DNA from: DATGQT01 sp035304085
Lineage (GTDB): Bacteria > Bacteroidota > Rhodothermia > Rhodothermales > Rubricoccaceae
Assembly (NCBI GenBank): GCA_035304085.1
Contig: DATGQT010000330.1
Span: 1 to 10,801 of the forward strand
Length of the DNA stretch: 10,801 nt
Reading direction: 5' to 3'
Shown here: positions 7,801-10,801 of the stretch, in pieces
Position numbering within the stretch: the first letter of the stretch is position 1
How the letters are laid out: each line of letters starts with the position of its first letter
Position numbers and translations under genes: made by a program
The notes under the pieces: generated by a model
What the model saw: the letters and a program-made list of their open reading frames with translations, nothing else
Told to the model about the DNA's origin: nothing
Databases searched by the model: none

Positions 7801-8071
7801 CGCCCTCGGGGCCGGCGCCGAGAGCCGCACGCCGATGGGGCTCGCCGTCATCGGCGGCCTCGCCGTCGGCACGCTGCTCTCGCTCTTCGTCGTCCCGGCG
7901 ATGTACACGTTCTTCGCGGGCGAGCACGTGCACGTCGAGACCGAGGAGGAGGCCGCGGCGCCCGTGGCGGTGACGGCGGACGGGGCGGCCGTGCTGGCTG
8001 GCGGCGACGGCGCCGCCGACGGCACCGCCGGGGTGCCCCAGGCGGCGAGGGAGGAGGCGGCCGATGCGTGA
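4898..8071 (+). CDS. RND multidrug efflux pump, HAE-1 type inner-membrane transporter
   Basis: At 1057 residues this is a full-length AcrB/MexB-like proton-driven exporter. The first membrane helix is at 12-30, followed by the first periplasmic porter/docking loop (about 35-330). A helix block lies at about 337-485, a second periplasmic loop at about 545-845, and the last helices at about 850-1006. The proton relay is intact: D401 and D402 in GIVVDDAIVVLEN, K918 in LVTKNGILIVEF, and R950 and T955 in ARFRPILMTSAAT. The acidic pair and lysine identify the hydrophobe/amphiphile export class rather than heavy-metal pumps. Identification does not extend to substrate. The start MASLYSISVRRPVLATVM is typical for the family. 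An unusual Ala/Glu/Gly-rich cytoplasmic tail follows the last helix (about 1010-1057). The 3' end of the gene overlaps the channel gene by 8 bp and encodes its likely ribosome binding site. Confidence 0.96.
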   Translation: MASLYSISVRRPVLATVMSLGIVIGGVLGLRGLGVREYPVTETPVISVSTSLRGANAEVIQNQVTEPLEESINGIAGIRSITSSSSNGSSRISVEFELGEDLDAVAAEVRDRVARARRRIPPEADEPVVSKSNADAQPVVFLTVSSDQRSLLELSDLAQTFFVERLQTIPGVASVDIWGDKRYAMRLYLDPTRMAAFGLTPTDVRAAVQAQNVELPGGQIEGDQTTLSIRPMMRLQTVEDFENLVLKAEGTTLVRMKDVGRVAIGAENERSILKRDGVPMVGVVLRPLPGANYIDMVDEFYARLALIERDLPDDVRTEVGFDNTRPIRASITEVEETIAIALALVVLILFLFLRDWRSTLVPLLVVPVSLVGAFGIMALAGFSVNVLTLLALVLAIGIVVDDAIVVLENIYVKVERGVPRHRAAIEGTREIFVAVVATTMALVVVFLPIIFQGGVVGALFREFGLTLAGAIAISAFAALTLTPMLSARILRRGHEHPWFYRKTEPFFVRLNDGYRRALDGFLRVRWLAFVVMAVCGGLVYVLFTSLESELAPMEDRAQLSVAAQLPQGTSYAVVEDYMDRLTGLVRAEVPEATGITTIVGGWGGSSGGRIIVSLTPADERERTQTQIAEALQRAVRALPGASVNIQEPATISTASSRGLPVQYVIQAPTLAQLQETLPRFVEAAQATGAFAFVRANLEFTNPELLVEVDRSRAQSLGIDPLDVAQTLQVALSEQRLGYFIRSGQQYEIIAQLEADRRDDPAGLRGLYVRSAAGTPILLENLVTVRESAAPPQLYRFNRFEAATVMAQPAPGVSLGAALDAMDAVADEVLPEGFSRDVTGQSRDFRESSGSLAFVFVLALVLIYLVLAAQFESFRDPFIIMLTVPLALVGALGLLWAAGATLNVFSQIGLVMLIGLVTKNGILIVEFARQRQEAGATVLEAAREGAAARFRPILMTSAATILGTLPIALALGAGAESRTPMGLAVIGGLAVGTLLSLFVVPAMYTFFAGEHVHVETEEEAAAPVAVTADGAAVLAGGDGAADGTAGVPQAAREEAADA
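8052..8057 (+). promoter_or_regulatory. Shine-Dalgarno sequence for the channel gene, inside the pump gene
   Basis: AGGAGG lies 6 nt before the ATG at 8064 and within the last codons of the pump gene. Most other starts in this window have no such sequence, so it supports the 8064 start and translational coupling through the ATGCGTGA overlap. The same bases encode Glu-Glu-Ala of the tail, so chance cannot be excluded. Confidence 0.5.
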
Positions 8072-9545
8072 GTGCATGGGGCGAGTGCTCGCCTGCTGCG
8101 CGCTCGCCATCGTCCCCCCCTTCCTCGCCACCGCCGCGCCGGCGGCGGCCCAGCAGCCCGTGCCCCCGGCCGACTCCGCCGCCGTCGAGGACCCCTTCGC
8201 CGCGCTGCCGCCGCTGCCGGACTCGCTGGCGCTCTACGGCGACACCCTCGCCGTCGGCTTCGACCTGCCGAGCGCCGCGCCGCCGCCGGGCGCCCTCGCG
8301 CTCTCGCTGGAGGAGGCCGTGCGCCTCGCCCTCGCCGAGAGCCCCGGCCTCGGCATCGCCGCCCTCGAAGCCCAACGCGCCGCCAACGACGCCACGCGCG
8401 CCAACGCCGGCTACTACCCCACCCTCGACGCGACGGGCCAGCTCGCCGGCTCCGGCAACCTCGCCCTCGCCGGCGGCGACGACGCGCCCGGGGCGTCGAG
8501 CGGCCTCACCTCCGCCACCGCCGACGTCACCCTCGGCTACACGGTCTTCGACGGGGGCCGTCGCGGGGCCACGCTGGAGCGCCTCCGCACCGAGGCCGCC
8601 CGCCTCGGGCTCTCCGCCGAAGCGGAGGCCGAGGCCCTCGCCTTCGCCGTCACCGCCGCCTACCTCGACGTCGTCCGGCAGGAGGGGCTGGTGAGCGCGC
8701 TGGAGGAGGCCGTGGCGCTCTCGGAGGACCGCCTCCGCATCGAGCAGGCCGAGGTCCGGATCGGCACCGCCGCCGAGATCGACGCCGCCCTCGCGCTCTC
8801 CGACCTCAACGCCGACCGCGCCGCGCTCCTCCGCCAGGTCCTCTTCCTGACGCAGGCGCGCGCCACGCTCGGCGCCCTCCTCGCCCTCCCCGAGCCCGAG
8901 GCCGTCGCCGTCACGGACACCCTCGCGCTCGGGCCGCCGCCCGACCTCCCTGCGCTCGCTGCGGAAGCCGAGGCGGGCAACCGCCGCCTCCGCGCCCTCG
9001 CCCTGGCCGAGGACGCCGCCGAGGCGGCCGTGCGCGAGGTGCAGGCCGAGTTCGCCCCCTCCGTCCGCCTCCTGACGGGCGTCGGCGTCGGGGCGGCCGA
9101 CCGCGGGCTCTTCCCCGCCGGCGACCCCGGCCTCGGCACCGACGTCCGCTACGGCGTCACCGCCACGCTCCCGCTCTTCGACGCGGGCGACCGGCGGCGC
9201 CGCGTCGAGAACGCGCGGCTGCGCGTGCGCCAGGCCGAGCTGGCGACGGAGGACGAGCGGGCGTTCCTGCGGGCCGACGTGGCCCGGCTCACGGCGGCCG
9301 TGACGCGGTACCGCCAGCTCGCGGCGCTGGAGGACCAGAACCGCGCCGTCGCCCGCGCCAACGCGCGCGTGGCGCTGGCCCAGCTCCAGCTCGGCTTCAT
9401 CTCGCCCGTGGATCTCCGGCAGGTCCAGATCGCCCTCCTCGACGCCGAGACGCGGTACGTGGACGCCGTCTTCCAGGCGCGCCGCGCCGAGGCCGAGCTC
9501 CGCCTCCTCGCAGGCGACCTCCTGCCGGAGGGGGGCGCGGACTGA
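8064..9545 (+). CDS. TolC-family outer membrane efflux channel
   Basis: This 493-residue protein would form the outer-membrane and periplasmic tunnel of the efflux system. An N-terminal signal peptide ends in AAPAAA (24-29), with likely cleavage before Q30. A Pro/Ala-rich stretch (30-77) precedes the first outer-membrane efflux repeat, starting ALSLEEAVRLALAESPGL (79-96) and holding the strand YTVFDGGRR (159-167) plus long helices to about 275. The second repeat runs from about 292 to 485 with the equivalent LPLFDAGDRRR (369-379) and GFISPVDLRQVQ (444-455). This internal duplication is diagnostic of TolC/OprM proteins. VLAC (8-11) is a poor lipobox with too short a hydrophobic run before it, so lipidation is unlikely. 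ATG 8064 is chosen over ATG 8076 because of the 8-bp overlap with the pump gene and the AGGAGG at 8052; either start leaves a workable signal peptide. It is the last gene of the operon. Confidence 0.93.
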   Translation: MRECMGRVLACCALAIVPPFLATAAPAAAQQPVPPADSAAVEDPFAALPPLPDSLALYGDTLAVGFDLPSAAPPPGALALSLEEAVRLALAESPGLGIAALEAQRAANDATRANAGYYPTLDATGQLAGSGNLALAGGDDAPGASSGLTSATADVTLGYTVFDGGRRGATLERLRTEAARLGLSAEAEAEALAFAVTAAYLDVVRQEGLVSALEEAVALSEDRLRIEQAEVRIGTAAEIDAALALSDLNADRAALLRQVLFLTQARATLGALLALPEPEAVAVTDTLALGPPPDLPALAAEAEAGNRRLRALALAEDAAEAAVREVQAEFAPSVRLLTGVGVGAADRGLFPAGDPGLGTDVRYGVTATLPLFDAGDRRRRVENARLRVRQAELATEDERAFLRADVARLTAAVTRYRQLAALEDQNRAVARANARVALAQLQLGFISPVDLRQVQIALLDAETRYVDAVFQARRAEAELRLLAGDLLPEGGAD

Positions 9546-9560
9546 GGTGCTGCACCGGCC

Positions 9561-9588
9561 GTAGGGACACGGCGCGCCGTGCCCTTAC
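9561..9588. repeat. Palindromic element between convergent genes, possible bidirectional terminator
   Basis: GTAGGGACACGGCG (9561-9574) faces CGCCGTGCCCTTAC (9575-9588). The core CACGGCGCGCCGTG (9568-9581) is a perfect 14-bp palindrome, and the outer arms add pairs with one G-T and one A-C position. GGCC at 9557-9560 and 9592-9595 may lengthen the stem. It lies 16 bp after the channel stop and 17 bp from the dehydrogenase stop, the place for a shared terminator. There is no T-run on either side. Similar GTAGGG...CCCTAC palindromes recur as dispersed intergenic repeats in other high-GC genomes as far as I recall, so it may be a REP-like element. Confidence 0.6.
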
Positions 9589-9604
9589 AGGGGCCAGCGA
9601 AATG

Positions 9605-10585
9605 CTACGCGTCCGGCCCGGCCACGGCGTTTGGAGGACGCCGGCCCTCGGCCACGGCGCGTACGTTCTCGGCGGCGACGGCGGCGAGGCGGCTCCGTGT
9701 GACCGCCGTCGCCGAGGCGATGTGAGGGGTGACGAGGGCGCCGGGGCAGGCGAGGAGCGGATGATGGGGCGGGAGCGGTTCGGGCTCGGTCACGTCGAGG
9801 CCGGCGCCGCCGAGGCGGCCGGACTGCAAGGCCTCCACGAGGGCGTCCTGGTCCACCACGCCCCCGCGCGCGGTGTTGACGAGGATCGCGCCCGGCCTCA
9901 TGAGCCCGAGGCGGCGGCGGTCCAGCAGCCCCCGTGTCTCGTCCGTCAGCGCCACGTGGAGGGAGACCGCGTCGGCGCGGGCGAGGAGGTCGTCGAGGTC
10001 GGAGGAGCGCCAGCCGCGCGCTTCGGCCTCGGGCTTCGGGGCGCGGCTCCAGTAGAGGACGTCCATCCCGAACCCCTCGCACCGCCGGGCGAACGCCGCG
10101 CCGATCTTCCCGAGCCCGACGACGCCGACGGTGGCGCCGTGGAGCTCGAGGCCGAGGAGGCCGTCGGGGTGCCAGCCGGTCCAGCGCCCCTCGCGCACGG
10201 TCCGCTCGGCCTCCGGCAGTCGGCGGGCGACGGCGAGGAGGAGGGCGAAGGCGAAGTCGGCCGTGGCCTCGGTCAGCGCGCCGGGCGCGTTCGTCACCCA
10301 GACGCCGCGCGCGCGGGCCGCCGCGAGGTTCACGTTGTCGTACCCCGCCCCCGCCTGCGCGACGACGCGCAGTGCCGGCCCCGCGGCCTCCAGCACCGCC
10401 GCCGTCACCGCGTCCTCGACGGTGGTGACGAGGGCGAAAGCACCGCGCGCCCGCTCGGCCAGCTCGGCCTCGGCGAGCGTGCGCGGCTCGGCCTGCACGT
10501 CCACGGAGAAGCCGTCGGCGCGGAGGCGGTCGGCGGCGTCGCCGGGCCAGCGGCGGGTGAAGAGGATGCGGGGGGGCGCGGTCAT
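9605..10585 (-). CDS. D-2-hydroxyacid dehydrogenase, glyoxylate/hydroxypyruvate reductase-like
   Basis: This 326-residue protein of the D-isomer-specific 2-hydroxyacid dehydrogenase family reduces a 2-keto acid with NAD(P)H. The substrate-binding domain spans about 1-100 and the C-terminal end, including VVAQAGAGYDNVN (74-86). The Rossmann domain lies between, with VVGLGKIG (155-162) as the nucleotide motif. Catalytic residues are R240 (NTARGGVVD), E269 (DVTEPEP) and H288 (TPHIAS). The Arg-Glu and Glu-His spacings of 29 and 19 and the stretch PDGLLGLELHGATVGVVGLGK (140-160) are closest to glyoxylate/hydroxypyruvate reductases. Where NAD-specific members have an Asp after the second strand, this one has YWSRAPK (178-184); Ser-Arg there favours NADPH. 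A cytoplasmic enzyme is expected. Start ATG 10585-10583 has no Shine-Dalgarno sequence. It faces the efflux operon tail-to-tail and is probably functionally unrelated to it. Confidence 0.88.
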   Translation of the reverse strand: MTAPPRILFTRRWPGDAADRLRADGFSVDVQAEPRTLAEAELAERARGAFALVTTVEDAVTAAVLEAAGPALRVVAQAGAGYDNVNLAAARARGVWVTNAPGALTEATADFAFALLLAVARRLPEAERTVREGRWTGWHPDGLLGLELHGATVGVVGLGKIGAAFARRCEGFGMDVLYWSRAPKPEAEARGWRSSDLDDLLARADAVSLHVALTDETRGLLDRRRLGLMRPGAILVNTARGGVVDQDALVEALQSGRLGGAGLDVTEPEPLPPHHPLLACPGALVTPHIASATAVTRSRLAAVAAENVRAVAEGRRPPNAVAGPDA

Positions 10586-10659
10586 GGCCCGAGGCTAACG
10601 CCCGGGGCCGGTCGCGGCAAGGGGCAGCGAGGCCGTCGTGGGATCGGGGGCGCCGCCCG

Positions 10660-10667
10660 TAGGTTGT
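10660..10667 (+). promoter_or_regulatory. Possible -7 promoter element for the right-edge gene
   Basis: TAGGTTGT lies in an AT-richer patch of the 172-bp divergent spacer, about 90 bp before the ATG at 10758. It partly matches the TAnnTTTG element of Bacteroidota. No -33 TTTG is visible, so the call is weak. Confidence 0.22.
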
Positions 10668-10757
10668 AATGCGGCGCGGGCGGGCGTAAGCTCCGAGCCC
10701 GCGCACGAGCGTCCCCCGCCGCCCCGTTCCCGCCGGGCTCCCGACCCCGCCATCCCG

Positions 10758-10801
10758 ATGGCCGACGCCGACTCCCCGCTCCTCCGCTTCCGGCTCTGGC
10801 G
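10758..10801 (+). CDS. Start of an unidentified gene (runs off right edge)
   Basis: An ATG at 10758 opens a frame reading MADADSPLLRFRLW and continuing past the window edge. Only 14 full codons are present, so no family can be named. Support is indirect: the codons have the G/C third-position bias of neighbouring genes, the position is divergent from the dehydrogenase with a 172-bp spacer containing a possible promoter, and the C-rich sequence just before the ATG is like that before other starts here. Confidence 0.4.
   Translation, partial: MADADSPLLRFRLW

Noticed and set aside
3653..8131. A 1492-codon open frame on the minus strand across the adaptor and pump genes
   Set aside because: It is antisense to two unmistakable genes and its translation is a low-complexity Arg/Glu/Asp/His-rich string with no domain. 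G/C-only third positions suppress stop codons in this antisense frame.
6388..8694. A 768-codon plus-strand frame inside the pump and channel genes
   Set aside because: It is out of frame with both recognised genes and has a low-complexity Arg/Ala/Pro/Gly translation without any domain.
8072..10669. An 865-codon plus-strand frame covering the channel gene and the dehydrogenase
   Set aside because: The translation is Arg/Pro/Ala-rich with no motif, and it overlaps two recognised genes in another frame or strand; it is a composition artefact.

Overview
The window is very GC-rich, with third codon positions almost all G or C. This opens long spurious reading frames on both strands, so coding calls rest on protein family recognition rather than ORF length. 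Most starts lack a Shine-Dalgarno sequence, two exported proteins have signal peptides ending in AAAQ, and the gene set is that of a Gram-negative envelope (RND pump, TolC-like channel, periplasmic L,D-transpeptidase). This suits a high-GC member of the Rhodothermota/Bacteroidota side of the tree, such as Rubricoccaceae. That placement is inferred from style, not from a marker gene.

Layout. On the minus strand at the left edge is the N-terminal part of a DinB/YfiT-like protein (1-234). Divergent from it is a glycogen-debranching/amylo-alpha-1,6-glucosidase family protein (317-2554), followed by a small exported YkuD-type L,D-transpeptidase-like protein (2633-3355). After a 354-bp gene-free stretch comes a complete tripartite efflux operon: periplasmic adaptor (3710-4801), HAE-1 type RND pump (4898-8071) and TolC-family outer membrane channel (8064-9545). 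Pump and channel genes overlap by 8 bp. Convergent to the operon is a D-2-hydroxyacid dehydrogenase resembling glyoxylate/hydroxypyruvate reductase (10585-9605, minus). A new plus-strand gene begins at 10758 and runs off the right edge.

The adaptor, pump and channel should assemble into one envelope-spanning export machine; no regulator gene lies beside them. The flanking genes (sugar polymer metabolism, cell wall, alpha-keto acid reduction) show no obvious link to it.

The least ordinary content is between the genes. Three plus-strand genes (debranching enzyme, transpeptidase, adaptor) are each followed, at or within a few tens of bases of the stop codon, by a different inverted-repeat structure built from degenerate 7-8 bp tandem units. 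The convergent junction at 9546-9604 carries a fourth, GC-rich palindrome of a different kind. The structures share architecture rather than sequence and are the best candidates for something undescribed.
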